NCBI GenBank assembly: GCA_046160545.1
Contig: JBJXGS010000252.1
Coordinates: 1-64,000 of the forward strand
DNA length: 64,000 bases
Reading direction: 5' to 3'
Source of the DNA: JAEUOS01 sp046160545
GTDB taxonomy: Bacteria; Pseudomonadota; Gammaproteobacteria; Burkholderiales; JAEUOS01
In this document: in pieces, positions 35,982-45,095 of the stretch
Position numbering within the stretch: the stretch's first letter is position 1
Layout: the number at the start of each line of letters is the position of its first letter
Notes under the pieces: generated by a model
Told to the model about the DNA's origin: nothing
Database searches by the model: none
Seen by the model: the letters and a program-made list of their open reading frames with translations, nothing else
Translations under genes and position numbers: made by a program

Positions 35982-36956
35982 TTATAGCTTCTTAAGGACT
36001 GCAGCGAGAGCCAGCCCCGAATTGCCAAGAAGGGTATGGCAGTAAATGCCAGACTTCCACGCAGCAATTGTACGCGCCGGCAGCGATGCGCTTCTTGCGC
36101 GACAAAACATCTCCAGAATATTGCGACTTTCCGGTGTCAATCGCCGGGAAAGCCGGCCAAGCGCAGCGAGATTGCGGTGATTCATTTCCCGAAACTCGCC
36201 TGCGAGCAGGCGGCGTGCGCGCGCAACCTTGCTGCGGGCCCCATGGTTCGATCCAACCAAATTGTCCGGATGCTGACGGTAGCCGACTGCCGGCCTGGCG
36301 TCGTAGTGCACGACCCCACCACATGCGGCAACGACGATATATGTCCACCAGTCATGTGTCTGGACATCAACCTCACCGCCTGCCTCCACCAACAACGCTC
36401 GCGCGGCAGCATTGAACACCATGGTATTTCCGCCAGCAACGCTTTGTACGATTGCGTTGGCGAATCCGACAGGTCGCGCAAACAGGGGTGAATTGCCCAG
36501 CGCCCTGCCGTTCGCATCGATCAGGCGTGTACGCCCGCAGTACAGGGCCGGCTGGCCAGGCGCCTGTTTGCGCAGCCATTTGAGCGCACGCTCGAGTTTG
36601 TCGTGATCCCACAAGTCATCCTGGTCGCAATAGGCGAAATAATCGGCGTGAATCTGGGGAGCGCATACCAGGCTCAGGAAGTTGGCACAAAAGCCGCGTA
36701 CCGGTCCCCGCTTGAGAAACAGTCGCTCGGCGCCCCAGCGCCTCCGGTATTCAGCCAGGACGACCGTGGTCGCATCGGTCGAGCCGTCATCGGAAGCCCA
36801 TACCGACCATTCACCATGGGTCTGCGCGCCGATGCTGTCGAGTTGCGGTCCGAGGAAACCGGCGCCATTGCGCGTGCCAAGAAGGATTGCGACATGTTCT
36901 CGCGGCGTCGCGGAATGCGCGACATGCTGCACGCTTGCGATCAACTCGCCAGACAT
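35982..36956 (-). CDS. Glycosyltransferase family 2
   Basis: A 324-residue GT-A enzyme with HVAILLGTRNGAGFLGPQLD, the ASDDGSTDAT nucleotide-binding motif and the YCDQDDLWDHDKLERAL DXD region. This pattern is common in rhamnosyl- and related transferases that extend O-antigen chains. It works in the cytoplasm on lipid-linked sugar. It starts inside the end of the lipoprotein hydrolase gene (16-bp overlap) and ends 16 bp before prsT. Confidence 0.9.
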   Translation of the reverse strand: MSGELIASVQHVAHSATPREHVAILLGTRNGAGFLGPQLDSIGAQTHGEWSVWASDDGSTDATTVVLAEYRRRWGAERLFLKRGPVRGFCANFLSLVCAPQIHADYFAYCDQDDLWDHDKLERALKWLRKQAPGQPALYCGRTRLIDANGRALGNSPLFARPVGFANAIVQSVAGGNTMVFNAAARALLVEAGGEVDVQTHDWWTYIVVAACGGVVHYDARPAVGYRQHPDNLVGSNHGARSKVARARRLLAGEFREMNHRNLAALGRLSRRLTPESRNILEMFCRARSASLPARTIAAWKSGIYCHTLLGNSGLALAAVLKKL

Positions 36957-37741
36957 GTGCGTTCCCGTAGCGTCGGCCAGTCACGATCCCAGCAGCAGTC
37001 GTGCCCGAAACTGGGCATGTCGAGCACATGCGCGGATGGCGTCCGAGCAAGATAGCGCGACGTGGTGGAGTACGGAACCACCTCGTCTCGCCCTCCCCGC
37101 ACGTGGGTCTGGCGCACCGCGGCCCGGACAGGAATATTTGCAGGATTCAACGACCCGCTTAGCGGCGAGACCCGCTTGGCAGTTGTCCAGGCGTCGGTAT
37201 CGAGCGGCGCAGCCAGCGTCACCAGACAATCGACATCATTCCTGCGCGCTGCGACAAGTGCCGCCATGGCCCCACCACCGGAATAGCCAACCAGATCCAA
37301 CCGGGTTGCGCCGTGCCGGTGCCGCAAAGTTTCGACAGCGGCATTGGTCATCGCCACCGCGGCTTCACTGAAGCGCGCCTGGGTCCATAAGGCAGGATCG
37401 CATTCCAACAATCGTTCGACCTTAAGGTGCTGACAGGGTCGCCCCAGGTAGGCAACCGCCTCTGAACGATCGATCACGGCCATGCGCAGCACCCTGGGCA
37501 CGACCGGGGTCGGGTCGGCCGGCGGTGTATCTGGCCAGGGCCAGGCTGCACCGTCACTCTCAATATATATGGTGAGGCGAGTCGCCTTGGTGCCACGGCT
37601 GAACCCGACCATGCGAGCATCCGGAAGTTCAACCGGACGGAAATTCGCCTGTGCGGCGATGCTTGCGGTCCGCTCGCGCGGCCCCTCCACCAACGCACAT
37701 CCGATCAACAAAAAAAAAGCCGATGCGGAAATCAACCGCAT
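36941..37741 (-). CDS. Alpha/beta-hydrolase lipoprotein
   Basis: The 266-residue protein carries a very short lipoprotein signal (MRLISASAFFLLIGC, lipidated at Cys15) and an alpha/beta-hydrolase fold with nucleophile Ser154 in LVGYSGGGAMA, a candidate acid Asp219 in GGRDEVV and His247 in MPSFGHD. It should be a membrane-anchored periplasmic or outer-membrane esterase, perhaps removing acyl groups from the glycan; the substrate is unknown. The first 11 codons coincide with a transcription terminator (listed separately). AAAGG lies nine bases before the ATG. It heads the eight-gene operon. Confidence 0.8.
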   Translation of the reverse strand: MRLISASAFFLLIGCALVEGPRERTASIAAQANFRPVELPDARMVGFSRGTKATRLTIYIESDGAAWPWPDTPPADPTPVVPRVLRMAVIDRSEAVAYLGRPCQHLKVERLLECDPALWTQARFSEAAVAMTNAAVETLRHRHGATRLDLVGYSGGGAMAALVAARRNDVDCLVTLAAPLDTDAWTTAKRVSPLSGSLNPANIPVRAAVRQTHVRGGRDEVVPYSTTSRYLARTPSAHVLDMPSFGHDCCWDRDWPTLRERTCLAS

Positions 37742-37745
37742 CGGC
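37710..37745 (-). terminator. Strong rho-independent terminator overlapping the next gene's start codon
   Basis: On the minus strand GCCGATGCGG (37745-37736) pairs perfectly with CCGCATCGGC (37728-37719) around a seven-base loop, followed by nine Ts (37718-37710). It lies 49 bp after the autotransporter-barrel gene. The stem contains the ATG (37741) of the lipoprotein gene, and the T-run encodes its Phe-Phe-Leu. Confidence 0.9.
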
Positions 37746-37794
37746 GTTGCCTTTCCGACACCGCCGGAAAAGCCCGGGAACCGCAATTTCGCCT

Positions 37795-38835
37795 CTAGAA
37801 GCGCAACCCGAGGTTGAACAACCACTGGTTATTCTTGACCTGCGAGCGACTCTGCTCGGACGAGTACTGGATTCCACCGTAGAGCGCTCCACCGGACGAG
37901 AAGCGAATACCTATGGTTGGCGTCCAGGCATCACGATCATTGGCCGCATTCTGGCCGGCAACCGGCTGTTGATCAGGGCGGTCGATGTCGTAGATGTAGG
38001 TCAGGCCAACATACGGAACAACCCCGCCGAAGTTATACCCTGCCTGCCCACCAATGCGGAGCTGGGTGACGTTGACTTTGCCGTCCGAGATGAATGTTCC
38101 GTTCGACAACGTATACGAGCCCAGACGATCGTTAGCGAAAAGTAGCCCGCCGCGCCCGGAAAGCTGCCAATTGCCCGTACCGCCGCGGTAGCTCGCACCG
38201 AGTGCACCGATAGTGCGCTCCGACCGGTAGGTTCCTGTGCCGCCGCCAGAATTGACATCCACGTTGGTCCGTCCCATCCCGACAGTCGCATCAAGAGCCC
38301 AGTTGCGATTCAGCGGGATACCGACATACGGCGCGATGGTCCAGCCGCTGCCGGAGACATTGCCACCGTTGAAATTAAGTCCAATCCGCGTCCGGTCACC
38401 AGCGACCGCAACCCCGACGATCACCCTGCTGGCAAGCGTGTAGTCCACACCCGCCATGCCAACTTCGATGTTGCCACTCGATTGGCGAGGGGCGAAGTTG
38501 AATGCAACATTGCTATGCGAATACGCTGCCCAGGCATTCCACACCGGCTGGCCTGCACCCGCCAGGCCGGTCTGCCCCTGACCGGGAAGCTGGAAACGCC
38601 CGGTGCCTGTCCCGCCAAAATTTGCACCAGGCGGGAGCATGCCCGTGAGACGGGATGCAAGTTCCTGTGCGACGTTTACCGAGCCAAAGTTCGAAACCTG
38701 CTGTCCGGCATCCCTGACTTCGCCAATCGCGTTACTCGACGATGGGGAATTGGCACTGGTCGCCAATGCAGGTCCCGCTACGGCGGCCAGCATCGGCGCC
38801 AACAGTCGGCAAAGGACAATTTTTTGCATTTGCAT
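37795..38835 (-). CDS. Outer-membrane autotransporter-type beta-barrel protein
   Basis: The 346-residue exported protein has a signal peptide (about 1-24, cut after GPALA), a Gly/Pro-rich segment of about 60 residues, and a barrel of about 240 residues with alternating strands (VGVAVAGDRTRIGLNF, GWTIAPYVGIPL, QLRIGGQAGYNFGGVVPYVG). It ends in the outer-membrane signature WLFNLGLRF. No passenger domain is present. ATG 38835 follows GAGGG at eight bases. It stands alone between a 214-bp gap and the terminator. It could be an outer-membrane channel or anchor for the glycan, which is inference from position. Confidence 0.8.
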   Translation of the reverse strand: MQMQKIVLCRLLAPMLAAVAGPALATSANSPSSSNAIGEVRDAGQQVSNFGSVNVAQELASRLTGMLPPGANFGGTGTGRFQLPGQGQTGLAGAGQPVWNAWAAYSHSNVAFNFAPRQSSGNIEVGMAGVDYTLASRVIVGVAVAGDRTRIGLNFNGGNVSGSGWTIAPYVGIPLNRNWALDATVGMGRTNVDVNSGGGTGTYRSERTIGALGASYRGGTGNWQLSGRGGLLFANDRLGSYTLSNGTFISDGKVNVTQLRIGGQAGYNFGGVVPYVGLTYIYDIDRPDQQPVAGQNAANDRDAWTPTIGIRFSSGGALYGGIQYSSEQSRSQVKNNQWLFNLGLRF

Positions 38836-39049
38836 GATCAAACCCTCACTCATCGAGAATCCAAACCAGCCCAAAATACGGGCGCACTGCACACGAAATT
38901 GGAAACTAAGAAAGCAGCCAAACCTTCGGGACAACTGTCCAGCTTCAAATTTCCCACTAAAAGGGACGAAATTGTCCACTGATTCCACCGAGTTTAACAG
39001 ATTGAGTACAGAACACTCAGGTGGCTTGGGAGCCAGTTGATGCAAGTCA

Positions 39050-41842
39050 CTAATTTTGTTGCAAATTTGCAACGCGAGTCACCTGGGCCAGTAATTCGGG
39101 ATTCACGTGCATCTTGGCTCGAGCAAGTATCGCGGTTATAGCTGCCTCATCCCCGCGCGAGCGTGCCATGGTAATTCGCTCTACATACGGTTCGGCCTGG
39201 GCCGGTATCAGTGCCTCCATGCGGTCCAGCAATGATTCGGCCAATCCTGTGTTGCCGCGATCGTGCTCCAACTGGGCCCAGTTGCGGTAGACCTGGGGTT
39301 GAACCGGGAACGCTTCACGAGCGCGCCCGAAGAGGACACGCGCGTCGGCAAAGGCGCGATCGCTGCCGGCGGGATCGAATTGACGCAGCCCTGAAAGAGC
39401 GCGTACCTGCAGCACGTTGCCAAGCGCAAGCATCACCCAGGGATCGCCGGGAAAGCGCGCCACTGCCTCGCGTCCGGCCGTCTCGGCGGCGTCCAGCTCG
39501 GATGCAAATTCGCGCCAATCGAGCCCCTTTCGATTCGAACGGATGCGGGTCAGCGCTACCTCGAGCAGTCCGAAGATTCGGCGCCGGTGAAATTCCCGCT
39601 CCGCGGGCATGCGCCGGACTACCTCTTCCCGAAGCAGGGTTGCAAGAGCCGGCCGAGGCTGATTAACCCAATGCGAAACCTGCAGGATCACCTCCGCATC
39701 GATCAGGCGTGCAACCGCTACACCGCCGCCCAGGAACAAAGCCGCTCCGACAATCGCCGCCGCCGAAGCGTTCATGGCGCGCCTGTCTCCGTTTGGGGCC
39801 CGAGAAAACGCCGCCAGCGCCCCCGCCCCAATGCACAGGGCCGGCAATGCGAAAATCGGAAGCATGGCAGCCAGGCGCAGGCCGTCTGCAAAGCCTTCGA
39901 CCTCACGCGTAGCCCAGGAAACCCTCAGCATCAAGTGCGCAATGGCAAGTATCAGGACTGCCACCCCCCACCACAGCCAGATGCGGCGAATCGACGCTAG
40001 TCCTCGAACCGGCGCAAGCATTTCGGGTGCAGGCCGAGATGTTCTTGCGGTGGGTGCCACGACGGTCACGAGGATCGCAAACCCGATCAGCGCAAGCAAG
40101 GGCGCTGCAGGGCGCCACGCCGAAGCGGCGGCGGCCCCACCCGCAGCCTCGGTTCCGGTGACAACGGAAACAAAGCTGACAAATGCGGCTGCCAATGCCA
40201 GCCCGGTCGCCGCAGCCATTACACCATCATCAACCCATGGTCGCCCTTGCCTCCGGTCGCCCAGACGCTCATCAACAGCGGCCACAAGCACGGCTGCTGC
40301 GACAAAGGCAATCAGCCGGGTGGTCAGGATCGGAACGTTGATTTGCGCGTCCAGCCAGTAGACCAGCAACAAAGACAGTAAGGCAGCCCGCATCAGCAAA
40401 CTGTCCGCATCCGGCCCGACGCCGCCCGTAGCCATCGACCTGTCACGAGCACACCAACCCGCCCGGGCCAACATCGCGATCCACCCTGCTGCCGCGCCGA
40501 TGCCGAACGCCGGAGCTGCAAGGACCGGGAACAAAAACCTCGCAAGGACCGCCGCGCAGACAGCCGCCAGGAGGCTTGCCGCAAACCAGGCAAGCGCTGA
40601 CCCTGACGCTTGTACTCCGAACACTGATCGTGCACCACCATGCATGGCGAGACAGAAAACCGCCCAATATGCCAACCATCCAAGGACCCCGTAGTTGAGG
40701 ACGATGTCGTAGACATCCGCATGCAAGCGGTCATAGTTGGTAACTGCCCAGTACCCCTCCAGTCGCATGACCGATTCCGGAAGGTGCCGGTATCCCTTCT
40801 CGTAAGCCAGGTCCGGCCCGCGACCTGTCAGCAACTCGCGCGGCGTCATGTCCGCGAGTGCAGAGCTGCCAGCCTGCCAAAGTCCGAAGCGAATTTCTAT
40901 GCTGCGGGAGGAAGCCTGGGTGCGCTCGGTCACACCCGCACCTTGTTCAAACACAAGCCGCTGCACGAACGATACGTGTTGCGCCCAATTGCGCGGCCCG
41001 TCGAGCAGGTTGACTGCGAGAACTCCAGCGAATACGGAAACGGGTACCACCGCAAGCCAGGCAACGCTTCGCCACGCGCCGCGACGGGCCAGCACGCACG
41101 CGGCGAAAACATAGCCGGCCGCGAGCAGCGCGAGTACCGGGCCGCGACTTTGCGTGGCGGCGAGCACGGCGCACTGCCCGGCCGCAAGCAATCCCCACGG
41201 CAGTCGCTCGCGCAGCGCAAATCCGGAAGTCATCAAGCGTGCCAGGGTGGGTAACAGAACCATGGCGAGGTAGGCACCCAGGAAGTTAGGATTGCCGAAC
41301 GGTCCGTTGACCCGCTCCGGATCGCTGATCACAAATACATAGAAATCCAGCCCGAGGCGCTGCTGCAGCGAATAGGCTACCGGAACCACGGATCCAATGA
41401 TGAGTGCATCGAACAATTGGCGCGCCCGTCCCGGCGTGCGTACCAAGAGAACAGCCGCCGCAAAAAGGGCGCCGCAGGCCAGCCAAGAGAGCAGGCCTTC
41501 GCGGCGGAACTGCGTTCCATAAAACGCCGCGGCCGGGGCCGTAGACCACAGGGTGGACACGGTGGCAATGACAACGAAGGCGCCCATCGTCACGACCGCG
41601 GCGCGCGTGTGAGCGTCCATGCATGACCCCGTACCGAACTGCGCTCCTGCCAGTGCGGCAGCCAGCGCTGGTCCGGCCAGAAGTACAGCCAACGCAAGCT
41701 TGGGAACCATGAAGCCACGGTCCATCGCGACACTGCCGAACACCGGAACCGCCACGAGAATGCCAACGATGCAAGTCAACGCAATTGTTGCGACGCCACT
41801 CGCAGCCTCCGGCGCGAACGAGGCCCGCACAGAATCAGTCAT
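39050..41842 (-). CDS. O-antigen-ligase/polymerase-like membrane protein with C-terminal TPRs
   Basis: The 930-residue protein has about a dozen or more membrane helices (to about 700), with a periplasmic loop carrying the Wzy_C/O-antigen ligase motif RSIEIRFGLWQAG and LTGRGPDLAYEKGYRHLPES. A soluble TPR-like tail (about 750-930) contains FPVQPQVYRNWAQLEHDRGN. Such proteins polymerise or ligate glycans on the periplasmic face. It overlaps the WecA-type gene by 8 bp. A 16-bp palindrome at 39058-39073 lies in its last codons. Confidence 0.82.
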   Translation of the reverse strand: MTDSVRASFAPEAASGVATIALTCIVGILVAVPVFGSVAMDRGFMVPKLALAVLLAGPALAAALAGAQFGTGSCMDAHTRAAVVTMGAFVVIATVSTLWSTAPAAAFYGTQFRREGLLSWLACGALFAAAVLLVRTPGRARQLFDALIIGSVVPVAYSLQQRLGLDFYVFVISDPERVNGPFGNPNFLGAYLAMVLLPTLARLMTSGFALRERLPWGLLAAGQCAVLAATQSRGPVLALLAAGYVFAACVLARRGAWRSVAWLAVVPVSVFAGVLAVNLLDGPRNWAQHVSFVQRLVFEQGAGVTERTQASSRSIEIRFGLWQAGSSALADMTPRELLTGRGPDLAYEKGYRHLPESVMRLEGYWAVTNYDRLHADVYDIVLNYGVLGWLAYWAVFCLAMHGGARSVFGVQASGSALAWFAASLLAAVCAAVLARFLFPVLAAPAFGIGAAAGWIAMLARAGWCARDRSMATGGVGPDADSLLMRAALLSLLLVYWLDAQINVPILTTRLIAFVAAAVLVAAVDERLGDRRQGRPWVDDGVMAAATGLALAAAFVSFVSVVTGTEAAGGAAAASAWRPAAPLLALIGFAILVTVVAPTARTSRPAPEMLAPVRGLASIRRIWLWWGVAVLILAIAHLMLRVSWATREVEGFADGLRLAAMLPIFALPALCIGAGALAAFSRAPNGDRRAMNASAAAIVGAALFLGGGVAVARLIDAEVILQVSHWVNQPRPALATLLREEVVRRMPAEREFHRRRIFGLLEVALTRIRSNRKGLDWREFASELDAAETAGREAVARFPGDPWVMLALGNVLQVRALSGLRQFDPAGSDRAFADARVLFGRAREAFPVQPQVYRNWAQLEHDRGNTGLAESLLDRMEALIPAQAEPYVERITMARSRGDEAAITAILARAKMHVNPELLAQVTRVANLQQN

Positions 41843-43010
41843 CGCGAATCTTGCGCAGGACGAGCCAGCGCGGTGAACGAAAGCGGGCGATGCGCGAGTA
41901 CGTGACTACATAAGCAACTGCGAACATCGCACAGCCGACCTGCAAGGCCAGCGTGTTATTCCAAAACAGGGTCGCGGGCACGACTCCGGCCCCAGCGACT
42001 GTCCAGAGGTATGGTGAAGTCAGTGCATTGCGCTGCGTTCGATGCGCCGCGAGGTGCGTGCCAATCAGCCAGCGCACCAGGCGCTTGTAAACCAGGTGAT
42101 GCAGGTGTGCTACGTCAGGCAACCCGGGGTGCGTGCGGCGTATCACCACGCGGCGATATATCGTGAAGAGGGTCTCAAAAATGGGATACGAGCAAACCAG
42201 GACCGGAAACCAGGCCGATACAGCGGAGTTGCGCGCCACCAGCAGCACGAGCAGGGCCGCAATCCAGAAGCCGATAAGGTAGGCCCCCCCATCACCCATG
42301 TAGATCAGGCCGCGCGGGTAGTTGAGCAGCATGAAGCCCGTGATCGCGCCTACCGCAGTAAGCGAACACGCCAGGATCGAAACGTCACCCGCCTTGAATG
42401 CCACATAGGCGATTCCTAGCAGTATCAACACTGCCACGCCACCAGCGAGACCGTTGAAACCGTCGATCAGGTTGAACGCATTGGCGATGCCTGCCACTGC
42501 AAAGCAGGTGAACAGAATAGATACCAGTGGCAACGCGAGCACAGGCGCGAGAACCTCGATATCCACGCGATCGACCCATGCACCTAGCATCAATCCGGCC
42601 GCCGTTGCGGAGCAGACCGCGGCGGTCATGCGCAGCCAGATACTCAAGCCCTGGAGAAAATCTTCAACCAGTCCGGCACAGAAGATCGGCGCTGCCGCGA
42701 CCAGAAGCAGCACGCCCATGCTTGCAGCCTCATGAGCGCCGGGCGCGTCATCACCCAGCCGAACCAGAAGACTGACGAGTAGACCGGCCGCGATCCCAAT
42801 TCCTCCAGCGCGACCCAATCCGCGCAGATGCGAAGGCCGCACCCAGCCCGCGCGACGTGTGGCGAGCATGTGTCGCTGGCCGCGATTGCGCGCGAGGTTG
42901 CCGCGAATCAGCAGCAGCGTGACGAGGAAGGTTACGGCCAGAGCCGAGAATATGAATGCCAAATTCTGATCCGACAGGTGGCCACGGCGTGCGCTGCAGC
43001 AAACGGCCAT
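41835..43010 (-). CDS. Undecaprenyl-phosphate sugar-1-phosphate transferase (WecA/MraY family)
   Basis: A 391-residue GT4/MraY-type enzyme with about eleven membrane helices and the family motifs NAFNLIDGFNGLAGG (catalytic Asp region), LIYMGDGGAYLIGFW and DVAHLHHLVYKRL (C-terminal HxH loop). It would move a sugar-1-phosphate from a UDP-sugar to undecaprenyl phosphate, making it a second priming enzyme in the locus. A later TTG or GTG start is possible, as residues 1-14 are polar and unlike the family. The upstream gap of 163 bp may hold its own promoter. Confidence 0.9.
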   Translation of the reverse strand: MAVCCSARRGHLSDQNLAFIFSALAVTFLVTLLLIRGNLARNRGQRHMLATRRAGWVRPSHLRGLGRAGGIGIAAGLLVSLLVRLGDDAPGAHEAASMGVLLLVAAAPIFCAGLVEDFLQGLSIWLRMTAAVCSATAAGLMLGAWVDRVDIEVLAPVLALPLVSILFTCFAVAGIANAFNLIDGFNGLAGGVAVLILLGIAYVAFKAGDVSILACSLTAVGAITGFMLLNYPRGLIYMGDGGAYLIGFWIAALLVLLVARNSAVSAWFPVLVCSYPIFETLFTIYRRVVIRRTHPGLPDVAHLHHLVYKRLVRWLIGTHLAAHRTQRNALTSPYLWTVAGAGVVPATLFWNNTLALQVGCAMFAVAYVVTYSRIARFRSPRWLVLRKIRDD

Positions 43011-43173
43011 GCTCCGGCAGCGTTTCGCGGTTGGTCCGGGGACACTTGCACAATATCAGCATTTTCCATCGCCGGACATCCCATCGCCGCGCTATCGGGA
43101 AGGTGCGCAAGAGCCGGCGCAGGGGATCGGGTCGGGCCGCGAACAGTACACTCCTGGACACTGCGGGATTGCA

Positions 43174-44373
43174 TCAGGCGGTCGACTGCATCGCCCCGGG
43201 ATTCATGACGCGACCGAGCACGGCGCGCGAATTTGCGGGGTGGAGGTACTCGCGATCCGGCACCATTCCCGCAGCCTCAAGGTCGGAATACCGCTCGGCC
43301 CGGCCCACCCATCGCGAGCGCGACCGCAGCCGGTAGTCAAAGCCATCCGGATCGCTCAGCTCGCCGCGTGGGACACGCGGGTTTGCGCGCGTCTCGCCGC
43401 CACCCGGGACCACGATCCTGGCGCTCCCTGCAAGCACATTGTTGGCGAACAGGACTGCGTCGGCTCCGGAAACGACCCGCAGCGCGACCCCGCGCGCACG
43501 ATCGTCGACGAAAGTATTGTGCGCGACCTGCAGAACGTTGTCGCGCCTGGAATATCCCTCTGCGCCGAACGAGAGCATGGTCGAATTGCGTGTCGTAGCG
43601 GCTTGATGAATGATGTTGCCCAGAACTCGTACCACCCCTCCCCAGGGGAACTCGAGTTCGTAGCTGGCTTCGCCGTCGCTACCGTCGACAAACTGGCTGT
43701 AGGAGATCCGGCTTTCCAGAGCCCGGCTCTTGAGCAAATGCCCAACTCGCGCCCCGTAAAACCAGCTTGCTTGTACGCTGAGCCGGCCTATAGCGCCGAC
43801 ATACAAATTGTGCGATTGACCATCTCCGGCACCGTTGTCTCCGAACCGGCAATTTTCGATCGCGAGCTCACTGGCCTCGTGCCCTCCCGTGAGTACTCCG
43901 TTCTCGTTGCCGAAGAATCCGCAACCATCAAGCGTAAGGCGACCGCGCTCGAATCTGATCCCCGCTCCATTGCGATCAGGAACGCGCGCACCGATGAATT
44001 CGAATCCTTCGACGCGCATGCTCCCTCCGCGCACGACCCAGATGGCCTTGGATTCCGCCGCCTGTCCGGCGGCAATCAAGCGCACAGCTCCACCAACGGC
44101 GCGGATAACGAGTGCGTCGCGCGTCCAGACCGCGGTGTCAGCCAAGTAGTCGCCGGCATCGACTTCGATGAGATCACCATCACGGGCTTGCAACGCCGCT
44201 GAAGCCAATGAACGAACTTCACGTTTCGGGCCCACAGACACGACACGCCCTGTCCGAGCAAGCGCGGGCACGCAAGCTGCGGCGCTCGCTCCCAGCAGCA
44301 AACGACGCCGCGACTGCAGCCCAGGGACTGTGCCCTTAGCGGCTGGCTTCAGGCTTGGCTTCGGTAGTAGCGC
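43174..44373 (-). CDS. Tat-exported right-handed beta-helix protein
   Basis: A roughly 399-residue protein opens with a twin-arginine signal (SRRRLLLGASAAACVPALA) and continues as parallel beta-helix repeats with many short strands and Asn ladders (FEFIGARVPDRNGAGIRFE, NNVLAG). The fold is typical of polysaccharide lyases, epimerases such as AlgG and other carbohydrate-binding proteins. A Tat signal means it is exported folded. The start is uncertain: GTG 44373 gives a compact Tat leader; an ATG at 44436 would overlap the TPR gene by 101 bp. A role in periplasmic glycan editing is inferred from fold and location. Confidence 0.75.
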   Translation of the reverse strand, partial: ALLPKPSLKPAAKGTVPGLQSRRRLLLGASAAACVPALARTGRVVSVGPKREVRSLASAALQARDGDLIEVDAGDYLADTAVWTRDALVIRAVGGAVRLIAAGQAAESKAIWVVRGGSMRVEGFEFIGARVPDRNGAGIRFERGRLTLDGCGFFGNENGVLTGGHEASELAIENCRFGDNGAGDGQSHNLYVGAIGRLSVQASWFYGARVGHLLKSRALESRISYSQFVDGSDGEASYELEFPWGGVVRVLGNIIHQAATTRNSTMLSFGAEGYSRRDNVLQVAHNTFVDDRARGVALRVVSGADAVLFANNVLAGSARIVVPGGGETRANPRVPRGELSDPDGFDYRLRSRSRWVGRAERYSDLEAAGMVPDREYLHPANSRAVLGRVMNPGAMQSTA

Positions 44374-45079
44374 CACCGGAATCGCCTGCAGGCGGAACCT
44401 CGGGCGTTGTGCTCTTGACCGGCGGCACCGGATCACGCCATTTGCCGGCCTTCAGGAGACGGGATTTCAAGCCAGGCAGATTGAACCCGCCGAGGTAAGC
44501 CTTGTGGGCGTGGTCCAGCGATTTCTCGAAGTCACCGACATCCAGATAGGCCAAGCCGAGGTTGTAGTGGAAATTCGGGCTCGTAGCGCCAGCTGCCTCG
44601 GCGGCCTCAAGTTCCTTTACCGCCTGGGGGCGCCGCCCGGCCTTGCTGAGGAAACTCGCGTATATCACCCGCGCGGTCGCGTCGTTGGGTCGAAACTGGA
44701 TGGCGCGAATCAACCAGCATTCGACCGTGTAGCGCGATCCACTGGGCTTGGCGGTGCGTTCCTTGACGCCCAGGTTGACCATGGCAACCAGGGCACGCGC
44801 ATGATTCGGAAAGGCACGCAACGTATAGTCAAGATCGCCACCGATGGACGAGCTCTTGCCGCGCTGCAGGGTTTCGACTTCCGGAGTGAAGTGATTGCTA
44901 TCGACGATTGGCAACTCGGCCTTGTTCACCCAGTAATCGTAGGGGCCATAGGCGTTGGCAAGCGGGCCGCACTCGGACTGCGCCAGCGCTTGCCCGATTC
45001 CGCCAAAGGACAGGCCAAGCCAGAGTGCTGCGGCAAGTCGGGGGCCGGAAGGGCTTCGGCGATGCTTTGGTTCGCGCAT
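44336..45079 (-). CDS. Secreted TPR-repeat protein
   Basis: The 247-residue protein has a signal peptide (about 1-30, cut after QALAQ) and about three tetratricopeptide repeats (IRAIQFRPNDATARVIYASF, NFHYNLGLAYLDVGDFEKSL). The tail is Pro/Thr/Glu-rich. No enzymatic motif is seen. ATG 45079 is chosen because it begins just before the signal peptide. TPR lipoproteins and periplasmic TPR proteins are common scaffolds in exopolysaccharide loci. It lies 16 bp after the GT gene and overlaps the beta-helix gene start. Confidence 0.75.
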   Translation of the reverse strand: MREPKHRRSPSGPRLAAALWLGLSFGGIGQALAQSECGPLANAYGPYDYWVNKAELPIVDSNHFTPEVETLQRGKSSSIGGDLDYTLRAFPNHARALVAMVNLGVKERTAKPSGSRYTVECWLIRAIQFRPNDATARVIYASFLSKAGRRPQAVKELEAAEAAGATSPNFHYNLGLAYLDVGDFEKSLDHAHKAYLGGFNLPGLKSRLLKAGKWRDPVPPVKSTTPEVPPAGDSGGATTEAKPEASR

Positions 45080-45095
45080 TCCGGAAGTATAGCGA

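Noticed and set aside
38930..38960. Minus-strand GG-N10-GC candidate before the autotransporter-barrel gene
   Set aside because: Only the invariant bases match; TGGGAA and GAAGC differ from the consensus at most other positions.
39058..39073. 16-bp palindrome GTTGCAAATTTGCAAC at the end of the polymerase gene
   Set aside because: It encodes the last residues of the protein and is not followed by Ts on the gene's strand; it may be chance.
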